Assembly (NCBI RefSeq): GCF_026650985.1
Contig: NZ_CP086239.1
Location: 868,001-932,000, forward strand
Length of the DNA: 64,000 bases
Reading direction: 5' to 3'
Origin: Clostridium estertheticum
GTDB lineage: Bacteria > Bacillota > Clostridia > Clostridiales > Clostridiaceae
Below are positions 1 through 8,462 of the stretch, in pieces; the stretch's first letter is position 1; every line of letters starts with the position of its first letter. Made by a program: the position numbers and the translations under genes. Under the pieces are notes generated by a model. The model was not told where the DNA came from and did not search any database. It was given only the letters and a program-made list of their open reading frames with translations.

Positions 1-1
1 T

Positions 2-538
2 GACGAGGAACGTAAAAAGTGTAAAGAATTATTATATGATTATAACCATACACACCCAAGTGAAGAAAAAAAAATGAAAGACTTGCTCAGAAAATTATTG
101 GGCGATATGGGTGAGAATATTTGGATTGAACCACCGGTACATATGGCATATGGTACAAATGTGCATATTGGTGACTATTTTTATGCTAATTTTAATCTTG
201 TAATTGTAGATGATATTGACGTTTATATAGGCGAACATGTAATGATAGCACCTAATGTAACAATAACCCCAACAGGACATCCCGTTGATCCAAATCTCCG
301 CAGACCAGGTACTCAGTTTTCAATTCCCGTAAGAATTGGTAACGATGTATGGATAGGTTCCAATGTAGTGATTTTACCAGGCATCACTATAGGCGATAAT
401 TCAGTTATAGGTGCTGGAAGTGTTGTTACTCATGATATCCCTGAAAATGTAATTGCTGTAGGAAATCCATGTCATGTATTAAGGAATATAGATGAACGTG
501 ATAAAGAATATTATTATAAAAACAGAAGAATTGAATAA
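2..538 (+). CDS. Sugar O-acetyltransferase (maltose/galactoside acetyltransferase type), 5' end cut off by window
   Basis: The reading frame is open from base 2, so the ATG at base 74 is internal and the true start lies left of the window. The visible N-terminal part (ERKKCKELLYDYN) looks like the helical Mac domain of maltose acetyltransferases. It is followed by left-handed beta-helix hexapeptide repeats (IGDYFYANFN, VMIAPNVTI, VWIGSNVVILPGITIGDNS). The conserved GHP sequence near Val-Asp-Pro carries the histidine expected to be catalytic. The family transfers acetyl from acetyl-CoA to sugar hydroxyls as a cytoplasmic trimer. The C-terminus (VGNPCHVLRNI) is complete. The exact sugar substrate cannot be read from sequence. 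Confidence 0.9.
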   Translation, partial: DEERKKCKELLYDYNHTHPSEEKKMKDLLRKLLGDMGENIWIEPPVHMAYGTNVHIGDYFYANFNLVIVDDIDVYIGEHVMIAPNVTITPTGHPVDPNLRRPGTQFSIPVRIGNDVWIGSNVVILPGITIGDNSVIGAGSVVTHDIPENVIAVGNPCHVLRNIDERDKEYYYKNRRIE

Positions 539-610
539 TTTTCATTAAAATTATTAATGATTTAATAGTACTATTAGGTGATGATTATATAGGATGGGAG
601 AATAACATTA

Positions 611-1384
611 ATGTGGAACATTTTAAAAAAGAAGAAACTATTAATAACGGATGATTGTTCTATAGATATGAATAATATCCCTAAACATATCGGAATTATT
701 ATGGACGGAAATGGAAGATGGGCAAAAAAACGGAAATTACCTAGAAATATAGGTCATAAAGCAGGGGTTGAAGCTTTAAGGGATGTAGTAAAAGAATGTA
801 GTAAGATAGGTGTGGGATATTTAACATTATACGGGTTTTCAACGGAAAACTGGGTAAGACCAGCTGATGAAGTGAATGCTTTAATGAAGTTACTTGTAGA
901 ATATCTTAAAAGTGAGTTTGAAGAGTTACATAAAAATGATGTTGTGATAAACAATATCGGTGATATAACTAAACTTCCGTTAATATGCCAAAATGCATTG
1001 AATAATGCATTTGAAAAGTCAAAGAATAATAAGGGATTAGTGTTAAATTTAGCATTCAATTATGGTGGTAGAGCTGAATTGATTATGGCCTTTAAAAAAA
1101 TTAATGAAGATATTGAGTATGGAAAAATAAATAAAGTTGATATAGATGAAAAATTAGTGGCTAACTATTTATATACGGCTGGAATGCCTGATCCAGATAT
1201 TATTATAAGGCCCAGTGGAGAACAAAGGTTAAGTAATTTTCTGCTGTGGCAAAGTGCTTATTCAGAGTTTTGGTATTCAGATATATATTGGCCTGATTTT
1301 AAGGCTAAGCATTTACATATGGCAATACATGATTATCAAAAAAGAGATAGACGCTTCGGTGGAACTAAGTTGAAAGAAGTGTAA
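611..1384 (+). CDS. uppS: Isoprenyl transferase (undecaprenyl diphosphate synthase family)
   Basis: This 257-residue protein has the cis-prenyltransferase signatures: HIGIIMDGNGRWAKKR with the Mg-binding Asp near the N-terminus, the GFSTENW block, and the C-terminal PDIIIRPSGEQRLSNFLLWQ with the arginines that bind isopentenyl diphosphate. The enzyme condenses IPP onto FPP to make the C55 lipid carrier for peptidoglycan synthesis. A GGGAG ribosome site lies 10 bases before the ATG. The gene is not in the usual rseP/cdsA context. It sits alone between an acetyltransferase and a HAD phosphatase, so it could be a second copy serving another polyprenyl pathway. The length is normal for the family. 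Confidence 0.93.
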   Translation: MWNILKKKKLLITDDCSIDMNNIPKHIGIIMDGNGRWAKKRKLPRNIGHKAGVEALRDVVKECSKIGVGYLTLYGFSTENWVRPADEVNALMKLLVEYLKSEFEELHKNDVVINNIGDITKLPLICQNALNNAFEKSKNNKGLVLNLAFNYGGRAELIMAFKKINEDIEYGKINKVDIDEKLVANYLYTAGMPDPDIIIRPSGEQRLSNFLLWQSAYSEFWYSDIYWPDFKAKHLHMAIHDYQKRDRRFGGTKLKEV

Positions 1385-1415
1385 ATATACTTAATTTAAA
1401 TAATGGAGGTAAGAA

Positions 1416-2033
1416 ATGTATAATTATATTATATTTGATATTGATGGTACAATTTTAGATACCGAATTCGCAGTTCTTTCATCACTTCAAAAATTAGTGC
1501 TTGAAGAACTTAATAAAAAGTTTAGTTTTGAAGAATTAAGATTTGCATTAGGTATTCCAGGAGAAGTAGCATTAAATAAACTTGGAATAACCAATCTATT
1601 TCAGTCTAATGAGAAATGGAATAGATATTTAAAAGACTATCTTAAACATGTGAAAGTCTTTGATGATATTAAGGATACTTTAGTTAAATTAAGCGAAAAA
1701 GGGATTTTAGCAGGTATAGTTACATCAAAGACTAAGGCAGAGTACATAAGTGATTTTGTACCTTTTGGGTTGGCCAATTATTTTAAATTAGTAGTTTGTG
1801 CAGATGATACAGAAAGACATAAGCCTAATGCAGATCCAATTTTAAAATTTATTGAATTGTCAGGGATAGATAAAGCAAAGACTATATATATCGGGGACAC
1901 TAAATATGATATGGAATGTGCATCTAGTGCTGGTATAGATTTTGCATTAGCGTTATGGGGTGCTAAATCATCAATTGGAATTAATGCAAATTATATTTTG
2001 CAAAATCCCAAACAAATACTGGAAATTATATAG
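1416..2033 (+). CDS. HAD-superfamily hydrolase (phosphoglycolate phosphatase/PpaX-like)
   Basis: A GGAGG site precedes the ATG by six bases. Motif I is FDIDGTILDTE with the nucleophilic and acid/base aspartates. Motif II is TSK around residue 107, and motif III/IV is YIGDTKYDMECA with the Mg-binding acidic pair. An alpha-helical C1-type cap lies between motifs I and II. The length (205 aa) fits the Gph/PpaX group, which removes phosphate from small phosphorylated metabolites in the cytoplasm. The gene follows uppS by about 30 bases and may be co-transcribed with it. The substrate is not predictable from the sequence. Confidence 0.88.
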   Translation: MYNYIIFDIDGTILDTEFAVLSSLQKLVLEELNKKFSFEELRFALGIPGEVALNKLGITNLFQSNEKWNRYLKDYLKHVKVFDDIKDTLVKLSEKGILAGIVTSKTKAEYISDFVPFGLANYFKLVVCADDTERHKPNADPILKFIELSGIDKAKTIYIGDTKYDMECASSAGIDFALALWGAKSSIGINANYILQNPKQILEII

Positions 2034-2062
2034 GTTTAATTGATAATTAATTCCTTAAGTAA

Positions 2063-2103
2063 GAGACATTCAAAAAAATATTTACTATTAGGTTAAATGT
2101 CTC
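2063..2103. terminator. Stem-loop between convergent genes
   Basis: An 8-bp inverted repeat (GAGACATT / AATGTCTC) separated by 25 bases lies between the convergent HAD and YczE-like genes. There is no clear U-run, so its termination function is only probable. Confidence 0.35.
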
Positions 2104-2140
2104 CATCAAAAAATTATTGCAACCTCGTTAACTTTTAAAT

Positions 2141-2821
2141 TTAAGCCCCTAAAGATACACTTTCTTCAGATTCAGATTCAGACTCATCTTCATCTTGATT
2201 TTTAACAATAATATTTACGAACTTTTCTCCATACGGAAGACAAAATTGTATACATGGGCCTGTTAATAATGCAGATATTATTGTACCTATTCCAAATACT
2301 CCGCCGAGTGCAAAGCCCATTACTACAAAACTAATATCTAACACCATACGAATCCAACGATATTCTAAATTAACTTTATCCTTTACAATAAATGGAATGA
2401 TATCATTTGGTGCAACACCAAGATTACTTGCTTTAAGTATAGAAAATCCAATTGCAATTAAAACACAACCTAATACAACTAAAAGTATCTTTGCACCAAT
2501 ATTTAAAGAGGCAATTGGGAAAAATGAAACAGCCTTTACTCCAAGGTCAATAATAGGGCCTACTCCAATAACGCATATAATTGTTCCTATCTTTATACGA
2601 CGTCTTTCAACCGCAAGTATTATGCAAAACAATACAAATAAAATAACCATATTAGCATTTCCGGGTGTTTTATTTAATAAAGATGCTATTCCTTGAGTGA
2701 ATAAAGTAAATGGATCGGAACCAATATTAGTTTTTAAAAATAATGCTACTCCAATCTGTATAATACTCATTCCTACAAAAAATATAGTTAGTCTTTTAAT
2801 TAGATTTAGTTTTTTAGTCAT
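2141..2821 (-). CDS. YczE/YyaS/YitT-family membrane protein
   Basis: This is an integral membrane protein with about five hydrophobic segments. It resembles the YczE/YyaS/YitT family of unknown function (N-terminal 'GVALFLKTNIGSDPFTLFTQ' followed by glycine-rich membrane helices). The start is placed at 2821 because an AAAGGGA site lies about nine bases upstream. An in-frame ATG 48 bases further upstream lacks a ribosome site. The last 15 residues are very acidic and serine-rich (EDESESESEES), a low-complexity cytoplasmic tail. It is divergent from the fructokinase gene. No function can be assigned. Confidence 0.8.
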   Translation of the reverse strand: MTKKLNLIKRLTIFFVGMSIIQIGVALFLKTNIGSDPFTLFTQGIASLLNKTPGNANMVILFVLFCIILAVERRRIKIGTIICVIGVGPIIDLGVKAVSFFPIASLNIGAKILLVVLGCVLIAIGFSILKASNLGVAPNDIIPFIVKDKVNLEYRWIRMVLDISFVVMGFALGGVFGIGTIISALLTGPCIQFCLPYGEKFVNIIVKNQDEDESESESEESVSLGA

Positions 2822-3076
2822 ATTTTCCATCCCTTTCTTTATATTTAATAGTTGCTTAATCTGCAACATGTTTATTCGTGTTCGTTTATGTTCATTTTAT
2901 GCTTAATCTGTGTTTCATTTAGCTTCGCTTGTTTTCATTTTACTGTATTTTGTAAACGGCGTCAAGAGCATAATCAATTCCAAAAGCAATAAACGTCAAA
3001 AATAAAAGGTATATATACAATTTAGTCTAAACTGTGTTAAAGTAAATGAATAATAATTGGAATTGGGAGGCGTACT

Positions 3077-4033
3077 ATGAATAAAATACTATGTATTGGG
3101 GAATTGTTAATTGATTTTATTTGTTCAGATATTAATAGTGGTTTAACTAAAGGAGAAAATTTTGTAAAAAAAGCAGGAGGTGCACCAGCTAACGTTTCAG
3201 CAGCTATATCAAAGTTAGGGGGCCAAGCATATTTTGCAGGGAAAGTTGGTAATGATAACTTTGGTATGTTCTTGAAGGAAACATTAGAGGAAGCCGGAGT
3301 AGACACTTCTATGCTTATACTTGATAAAAATTCTAAGACGACTTTAGCGTTTGTTTCGTTAAATGAAGATGGAGAAAGAGATTTTATTTTTAATAGAGGT
3401 GCAGATGAATTGTTAACTTTTGAGGAGCTAGGTCGTGATAAGCTAAAATCTTTTAAAATAATGCATTTTGGTTCTGCAACCGCACTTTTAGGTGGGCCTT
3501 CAAAGGAAACTTATTTAAAAGCTATGGAACTTGCTTTTAAAAATGAAGTTTTTATTTCTTTTGATCCTAATTATAGAATAGATTTGTGGAAAAATAGATT
3601 GAGTGACTTTGTAGAAATATCAAAAAAATGTCTTAAATATTCAGATTTTGTTAAAGTAAGTGATGAAGAAATAAAAATAATTTCAGGTAAAGAAAACATA
3701 GATGAGGGTATTAAGTTGTTTCATAGCTTAGGTGCAAAAGTTGTAGCCGTTACACTTGGAGAGGCAGGTACATTAATTTCTACCAATGAAGGAAGTAGTA
3801 TAATCAATAGTATAAAAATTAAATGTATTGATTCAACAGGAGCTGGTGATGCATTTGTAGGTGCATTTCTTTATAAACTTGCACAGCTAAAGAATCCAAA
3901 ATCATTCATGGATAATCCTGAGACTATTAAAGATATAATAATTTTTAGTAATAAAGTTGGTGCTATTACATGTACAAAGCTCGGGGCTATAGCATCTCTA
4001 CCAACGCTCGAAGAAGTTCAAATGTTAAAATAG
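3077..4033 (+). CDS. scrK: PfkB-family carbohydrate kinase, probably fructokinase
   Basis: The 318-residue protein has both PfkB signatures: the N-terminal GGAPANVSAAISKLGG block and the C-terminal DSTGAGDAFVGAFL, which contains the anion hole and the catalytic Asp. The N-terminus (ILCIGELLIDF) and overall length are those of fructokinases that phosphorylate fructose released from sucrose. A GGGAGG site lies just before the ATG. It is monocistronic, with a strong terminator about 65 bases downstream. No sucrose transporter or hydrolase is adjacent, so the fructokinase assignment over another sugar kinase rests on sequence resemblance. Confidence 0.87.
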   Translation: MNKILCIGELLIDFICSDINSGLTKGENFVKKAGGAPANVSAAISKLGGQAYFAGKVGNDNFGMFLKETLEEAGVDTSMLILDKNSKTTLAFVSLNEDGERDFIFNRGADELLTFEELGRDKLKSFKIMHFGSATALLGGPSKETYLKAMELAFKNEVFISFDPNYRIDLWKNRLSDFVEISKKCLKYSDFVKVSDEEIKIISGKENIDEGIKLFHSLGAKVVAVTLGEAGTLISTNEGSSIINSIKIKCIDSTGAGDAFVGAFLYKLAQLKNPKSFMDNPETIKDIIIFSNKVGAITCTKLGAIASLPTLEEVQMLK

Positions 4034-4095
4034 TTTAAATAAGTAACAAACAAAGATTTAACACTAGTGGCATTATATTAATATGCGAATTATGA

Positions 4096-4127
4096 AGAAG
4101 GAACAATTAATTTTGTTCCTTTTTTTA
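4096..4127 (+). terminator. Rho-independent terminator of fructokinase gene
   Basis: The stem AAGGAACAA / TTGTTCCTT has a short loop and is followed directly by a T-rich run. Confidence 0.8.
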
Positions 4128-4175
4128 CTTCTTTTTTAAATTTCTAAATTTTACCAAGAACTACAAAAGTGTAAA

Positions 4176-4234
4176 TTGACAATGTTATTATATAATGGTA
4201 GTATGAAGCAAGTTTCATATGAAGCTCGCTTCAT
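4176..4234 (+). promoter_or_regulatory. Promoter with tandem palindromic operator for the XRE regulator
   Basis: TTGACA at 4176 is followed after 17 bases by TAGTAT at 4199. A TATAAT also occurs at 4191 but with wrong spacing. Two abutting 16-bp near-palindromes, ATGAAGCAAGTTTCAT (4203-4218) and ATGAAGCTCGCTTCAT (4219-4234), overlap the -10/+1 region. They are spaced like two turns of operator DNA and lie just before the regulator's own ribosome site. Autorepression by the XRE protein is inferred. Confidence 0.65.
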
Positions 4235-4255
4235 ATTCATTTTGGAGGTGTAGAA

Positions 4256-4477
4256 GTGAAAAATAGAGTGAAAGATTTACGAACTGCAGTAAATATGACA
4301 CAGCAGCAACTTTCTGATTTAGTCTCAGTTTCATCAAGAACAATTATTTCACTTGAAAAAGGACAGTATAACCCCTCAATTATGCTGGCATATAAGCTAG
4401 CTTCCGTTTTCAACACCACTATTGAAAATTTGTATTGTTTAAAGGAGAATTTAGAAAATGAAGAAAAAAATATATAA
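4256..4477 (+). CDS. Small XRE-family HTH transcriptional regulator
   Basis: This is a 73-residue single-domain Cro/CI-type helix-turn-helix protein. Helices 2-3 read QQQLSDLVSVSSRTIISLEKG, followed by the typical NPSIMLAYKLASVF stretch. The start is GTG, placed by a GGAGGTG site. It resembles the YozG-like regulators that pair with a small membrane protein. Its last 20 bases overlap the next gene, which implies translational coupling. The tandem palindromes over its promoter make it a likely autorepressor. Confidence 0.9.
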   Translation: MKNRVKDLRTAVNMTQQQLSDLVSVSSRTIISLEKGQYNPSIMLAYKLASVFNTTIENLYCLKENLENEEKNI

Positions 4478-4895
4478 CAAAAAGAAGTTTTGGAGTGGTA
4501 TAGTATTTTTATTATTAACAGCAATAAGCATTTCAGATACAATTACGCGCTTTAATAATTTGAATGCTTTAAGAATTACCAAGTATATTTTATTAGATAC
4601 TTTTGGAATTCTATTTGGAGTAACAGAAGTATGTAGGAGTTTGAGTAGCAAATGTACCAAAGAAGATAATCAGAATGATGATGAACGAGTAAAATTAGTT
4701 AAGATTAAATCAAAAGCCAGTGCTTTTAATTTTACTTTAGGTGTTTGTTTTACTATTGTAATACTATCAATGATTGCATGGGGAGTAACAAAAAATGATG
4801 CGGTTTTAGGCATCTTAATTTGTTTCATAATTATTATTACAATTATGATGTTTGCTGAAATAGGTAGTTATTTTTATCATGAAAAGCGGAACTAA
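4458..4895 (+). CDS. Small membrane protein coupled to XRE regulator
   Basis: The 145-residue protein has a basic N-terminus (MKKKIYNKKK) and hydrophobic segments near residues 12-28, 45-55, 92-111 and 115-137, with a charged loop in between. It overlaps the regulator gene by 20 bases. Two-gene XRE plus membrane-protein units of this kind are common in Firmicutes, but their function is generally unknown. I do not recognise a specific family. Confidence 0.75.
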   Translation: MKKKIYNKKKFWSGIVFLLLTAISISDTITRFNNLNALRITKYILLDTFGILFGVTEVCRSLSSKCTKEDNQNDDERVKLVKIKSKASAFNFTLGVCFTIVILSMIAWGVTKNDAVLGILICFIIIITIMMFAEIGSYFYHEKRN

Positions 4896-4930
4896 TTCTA
4901 TAAATTAACAACATTTTAATTTATAGAATT
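4894..4930 (+). terminator. Stem-loop after the XRE/membrane-protein unit
   Basis: A perfect 13-bp inverted repeat (AATTCTATAAATT / AATTTATAGAATT) with an 11-base loop overlaps the stop codon. There is no U-run after it. Confidence 0.5.
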
Positions 4931-5053
4931 AATTGTAAGCGAAATTGAAATGAATGTATATTGCAGCACTTAATTACGTCATATTTTTCCACATGTGTTA
5001 TAACAAGTTTATCTTATGTTATGCTTCTTAGTATAAAGATTTAGCACATGTTA

Positions 5054-5860
5054 TTAAATCCAAGTAACATCTAACGGGTTACGGTCTACTAGTCGCTTAT
5101 AGACATATTGAGGATACCCAACCATAACTGCACCTGTTAGCACCTTATTCTTCGGAATATTAAATAACTCTAATAGTGGATAATAATTTGCAAATGCACA
5201 CATTTCAAAAAGTCCAGCCCAACAGCTACCTAATCCTAGAGTCGTTGCAAACAGTTCCAAGTAGGCAAATGAAAAGATTGTATTTTCTCTACCATTTTTT
5301 ATTTCTTTTGGAGCCAGTGCTAAAATTAAATTTGGAGCATCGCGTAATATTTGATCTATACCAGTTTCTCTATAAGCACGAATATGATAAGGAAAACTCC
5401 AGTGCAAAGGATTTTCACCTTGTGATTCCATCCACTCTATGACAATCTCAGTAGCTTTTTTTAATATATTTTTATCTTCAACAATTATATAGGATATTCC
5501 TTGCTGATTACTGGCAGTAGGTGCAAACCGTGCAATGTTAACTAATTCAATTAATTGCTCTCGTTGCACTATCATATCTTTGTAACATCGGATTGATCGT
5601 CTAGACCTAAGAAACTGTTTAGCAGTCTCTTGATTTATAACTGGGAACTTTTTTAGAGTGGTCTGTTTATTTAAGGGTGATTTGATATTGTCAATTGCAC
5701 TGGTAGGGCATACAGCAACACATTGTCCACAGGCTATACATCCTTGCGGCTTAATGGCTATAGGACCATTTTCGTTCATACCCAAGATTTTTGGTGGGCA
5801 TACTTTCGTACAAATCCCACATTTAATACACTTTAATTGATTTACTTTAATTAATTCCAT
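5054..5860 (-). CDS. Ferredoxin-nitroreductase fusion protein
   Basis: Residues 1-55 form a bacterial ferredoxin module with two Cx2Cx2Cx3CP clusters (CIKCGICTKVCP and CIACGQCVAVCP) for two [4Fe-4S] centres. Residues 80-268 form a nitroreductase-fold FMN domain (RSRRSIRCYKD, ARFAPTASNQQG, GLGSCWAGLFE). In this clostridial family the ferredoxin part is thought to feed electrons to the FMN site for reduction of nitro or other electron-poor compounds. The gene is alone, has a good ribosome site and faces away from the yjdF locus. The natural substrate is unknown. Confidence 0.92.
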   Translation of the reverse strand: MELIKVNQLKCIKCGICTKVCPPKILGMNENGPIAIKPQGCIACGQCVAVCPTSAIDNIKSPLNKQTTLKKFPVINQETAKQFLRSRRSIRCYKDMIVQREQLIELVNIARFAPTASNQQGISYIIVEDKNILKKATEIVIEWMESQGENPLHWSFPYHIRAYRETGIDQILRDAPNLILALAPKEIKNGRENTIFSFAYLELFATTLGLGSCWAGLFEMCAFANYYPLLELFNIPKNKVLTGAVMVGYPQYVYKRLVDRNPLDVTWI

Positions 5861-6012
5861 TAGTTTTCACTCCTATTTTTTTATTCTATAATTCCAAAAT
5901 ATGTTTCTGTTGGTATAACTATATGATATAGTACTATTATTTGCAAGTACATACATATTAGTGGTTTAGTACCAATTTGCATACCTAATATACCTAACAT
6001 ATTTAAACTAAA

Positions 6013-6041
6013 TTGTATATTAAGTAAAAATATAGTATTAT
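6013..6041 (+). promoter_or_regulatory. Promoter of the yjdF riboswitch transcript
   Basis: TTGTAT at 6013 and TATTAT at 6036 are separated by 17 bases. The predicted start near 6048 is just before the conserved leader. Confidence 0.4.
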
Positions 6042-6054
6042 ATACTTAGAAATA

Positions 6055-6135
6055 AAAACACAGTTTTGGTTGGTAGTCCAAACCTATCTATATGAATATA
6101 GGTAGCAGTAACCTTCCCTCCTGGGGTCGTCCATT
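6055..6135 (+). ncRNA. yjdF-motif RNA (azaaromatic riboswitch) leader
   Basis: The roughly 80-base leader lies immediately upstream of a DUF2992 (yjdF) start. It has the layout I associate with the yjdF RNA motif: a TTTGG...CCAAA hairpin, a second CCTAT...ATAGG hairpin, then GGTAGCAGTAACC and CCTGGGGTCGTCC. The class is known to bind azaaromatic compounds and to control yjdF translation. The ribosome site AGGAGGAG lies about 30 bases further on. Identification is by position and remembered consensus, not by a covariance search. Confidence 0.72.
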
Positions 6136-6473
6136 CTCTATATTTAATTTTATATATCAGGAGGAGATTTAAAATGGAAATTAGTATTAAGCTTACTGTA
6201 TTTTTTGAAGGTATGTTTTGGGTAGGTGTTTTTGAGAGAATATCCGCAAAGAAATATGAAGTTTCGAAGGTTGTATTTGGTTCTGTGCCAAAGGATTATG
6301 AATTGTATGATTTTGTAATTTAAAGTTTAGTAACTCCTTATCAATTAATGAATTTAAAGATAAAAAGATAAATCCTAAAAAACTTCAAAAGCAAATAAAG
6401 AAACAAACCGAAAATAATGGGATAGGAACCAAAGCACAACTTGCTATGAAATTACAATATATTGTGCGGAAAG

Positions 6474-6493
6474 CCCACTCCTTTAGGTGTGGG
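6474..6493 (+). repeat. Left-end hairpin of IS200/IS605 element
   Basis: CCCACTCCTTTAGGTGTGGG forms a CCCAC/GTGGG stem about 20 bases inside the left junction. It matches the right-end hairpin, as needed for recognition by Y1 transposase. Confidence 0.8.
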
Positions 6494-6577
6494 ATAGATA
6501 GCATAATGCATAAATGTTTATCTGCTATATATGTATAAAAGAGTTTAAACATACACATAATAGGATATAATGATATT

Positions 6578-6979
6578 ATGGAAAATAAATATAGAGCAAC
6601 TAAAACAACAGTTTCGTTAATTAATTATCATTTTATATTTTGCCCAAGATATAGAAGAAAAATATTTTTAATACCTAATGTAGAAGAAAGATTTAAGTGT
6701 TTGGTCAAAGATGTATGTAAGGAGATAGAAATTGAAATTATTGCAATAGAATGTGATAAGGATCATACACATATGTTTTTAAATTGTCTTCCCAAATTAG
6801 GACTGCCGGATATTATGCAAAAAATAAAAGGTGCAACAAGTAAAGGTTTGAGATCAGATTTTCAAGAATTAAATAAAATGCCTAGTCTATGGACAAGAAG
6901 TTATTTTGTATCCACGGCTGGTAACGTAAGTAGTGAAACAGTAAAAAATTATGTAGATAATCAAAAGACAAGATATTAA
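6578..6979 (+). CDS. tnpA: IS200/IS605-family Y1 transposase TnpA
   Basis: This 133-residue protein has the usual length. It starts with the family pattern (INYHFIFCPRYRRKIF), has the metal-binding HUH-type motif as HTHMFLN at residues 66-72 (His-Thr-His, with Thr in the usually hydrophobic position), and carries the catalytic tyrosine in NYVDNQ near the C-terminus. The enzyme excises and integrates single-stranded DNA by recognising the subterminal hairpins. A weak AGGAT precedes the ATG. tnpB begins eight bases after its stop. It appears intact. Confidence 0.93.
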   Translation: MENKYRATKTTVSLINYHFIFCPRYRRKIFLIPNVEERFKCLVKDVCKEIEIEIIAIECDKDHTHMFLNCLPKLGLPDIMQKIKGATSKGLRSDFQELNKMPSLWTRSYFVSTAGNVSSETVKNYVDNQKTRY

Positions 6980-6986
6980 GAAGGGG

Positions 6987-8462
6987 GTGAATGCTGCGTC
7001 AAATTATATTTTAACATTAAAATTAAACACAGAAAAATATCAAGAGGACATATTAAATAAAAGATTAGAAATAAGCAGAAGCATTTATAATAGTTGTTTA
7101 GGCGAATTGTTTAAAAGATATAATCATATGAGAGAATCGAAAGAATATGAGAAAGTAATAAATATGGTTAAAGGGAAAGAACGGAATAAAAAATTTAATG
7201 AATTAAACAAGAGATATGATTTGACAGAGTATTCTTTCCATAAATATGTAAAATGTATACAGAAATATTTTAAAGATAATATAGATAGTTTCACTGCTCA
7301 AAAGATAGCTTGTAGGTGTTTTAGTGCTTTTCAAAAATTAATGCTCCATCAATCAAATAGAATTTATTTTAAAAAGTATGGTGAAATGAATAGTGTTGAG
7401 GGAAAATCCAATAAAACTGGGATTAGGTTTATAGACAATAAATTAAGATGGAATGGATTAGATATAAATGTGATTATAAATAAAAACGATGAATACGCAC
7501 AAGTTTCATTATTAAATAAAACTAAATATTGTAGAGTGGTAAGAAAATTAATTCGTGGTAAATATAAATATTATGTTCAATTAATACTAGAAGGAATTCC
7601 ACCAATTAAGTATAATAAAGAAACCGGTGAGGTTAGATATAAAATAGGTGATGGAAATGTTGGAATAGATATTGGTACAAGAACAATTGCAATATCAAGT
7701 GAAACCGAAGTTAAGTTATTAGAATTATGTCCTGAGGTAGAAAACATAGAACATGAAAAAAATATATTACTCAGGAAATTAGATAGACAAAGAAGAAGTA
7801 ATAACCCTAATAATTATAATGAAAATGGGACTATAAAAAAGGGAGTTATGACTAATTTAAAGAAAATAAAATTGACATGGATTAAGTCAAATAAATATAT
7901 CAAAACTCAAAATGAATTAAGAGAAGTTCAGAGAAAACAAGCTTATATAAGGAAAAAATCCCATGAGAAGTTAGCTAATTATATTATAAGTTTAGGAGAT
8001 AGAATATTAGTTGAAACTATGAATTATAAAGGACTTAAGTTAAGGGCAAAAGAAACTACTGTTAACACAAACGGCAAATTCAACAAGAAAAAGCGATTTG
8101 GCAAGAGTTTAGCAAATAAAGCACCATCAATGCTTTTAACAATATTAGCTAATAAATTAAAATGGCATAACACTGAGTTAATTAAGATTAATACTTATAA
8201 GGTAAAAGCATCCCAATATAATCATATAGAAGATAAATATTTAAAAAAGAAATTATCTGAAAGATGGAATGATTTTGGAGAATTTAAAATACAGAGAGAT
8301 TTGTATTCAAGTTTTTTAATAATGAATGTAAAAGATAATTTAGAAGAAATAGACAAAGAATTATGTTTTAAGCAGTTCGCTAATTTTAGAAAACTTCATG
8401 ATAAAGAAATATTGAAAATACAGAGTAGTAGTATTAATTTGATAAGCAGTATGGGTATTTAG
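6987..8462 (+). CDS. tnpB: TnpB, RNA-guided nuclease of IS605 (zinc-finger-less variant)
   Basis: The 491-residue protein has an N-terminal helical part (IYNSCLGELFKR) and a RuvC fold: Asp in GIDIGTRTIA (about 222), Glu in ILVETMNYKGL (about 345) and Asp in IQRDLYSSFLI (about 430). The CxxC...CxxC zinc finger seen between RuvC-II and -III in most TnpB proteins is absent. The region reads KVKASQYNHIEDKYLKKKLS instead. The frame opens with GTG inside the AAGGGGGTG ribosome site, so the exact start is uncertain. TnpB proteins cut DNA guided by an RNA made from the element's right end. Confidence 0.9.
   Translation: MNAASNYILTLKLNTEKYQEDILNKRLEISRSIYNSCLGELFKRYNHMRESKEYEKVINMVKGKERNKKFNELNKRYDLTEYSFHKYVKCIQKYFKDNIDSFTAQKIACRCFSAFQKLMLHQSNRIYFKKYGEMNSVEGKSNKTGIRFIDNKLRWNGLDINVIINKNDEYAQVSLLNKTKYCRVVRKLIRGKYKYYVQLILEGIPPIKYNKETGEVRYKIGDGNVGIDIGTRTIAISSETEVKLLELCPEVENIEHEKNILLRKLDRQRRSNNPNNYNENGTIKKGVMTNLKKIKLTWIKSNKYIKTQNELREVQRKQAYIRKKSHEKLANYIISLGDRILVETMNYKGLKLRAKETTVNTNGKFNKKKRFGKSLANKAPSMLLTILANKLKWHNTELIKINTYKVKASQYNHIEDKYLKKKLSERWNDFGEFKIQRDLYSSFLIMNVKDNLEEIDKELCFKQFANFRKLHDKEILKIQSSSINLISSMGI

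Noticed and set aside
2397-2906. Plus-strand open frames opposite the YczE-like gene
   Set aside because: They are antisense to a well-supported membrane protein with a ribosome site and have no site of their own.
4191-4196. TATAAT as the -10 of the XRE promoter
   Set aside because: It lies only nine bases after TTGACA. TAGTAT at 4199 has the proper 17-base spacing, although a different -35 cannot be excluded.
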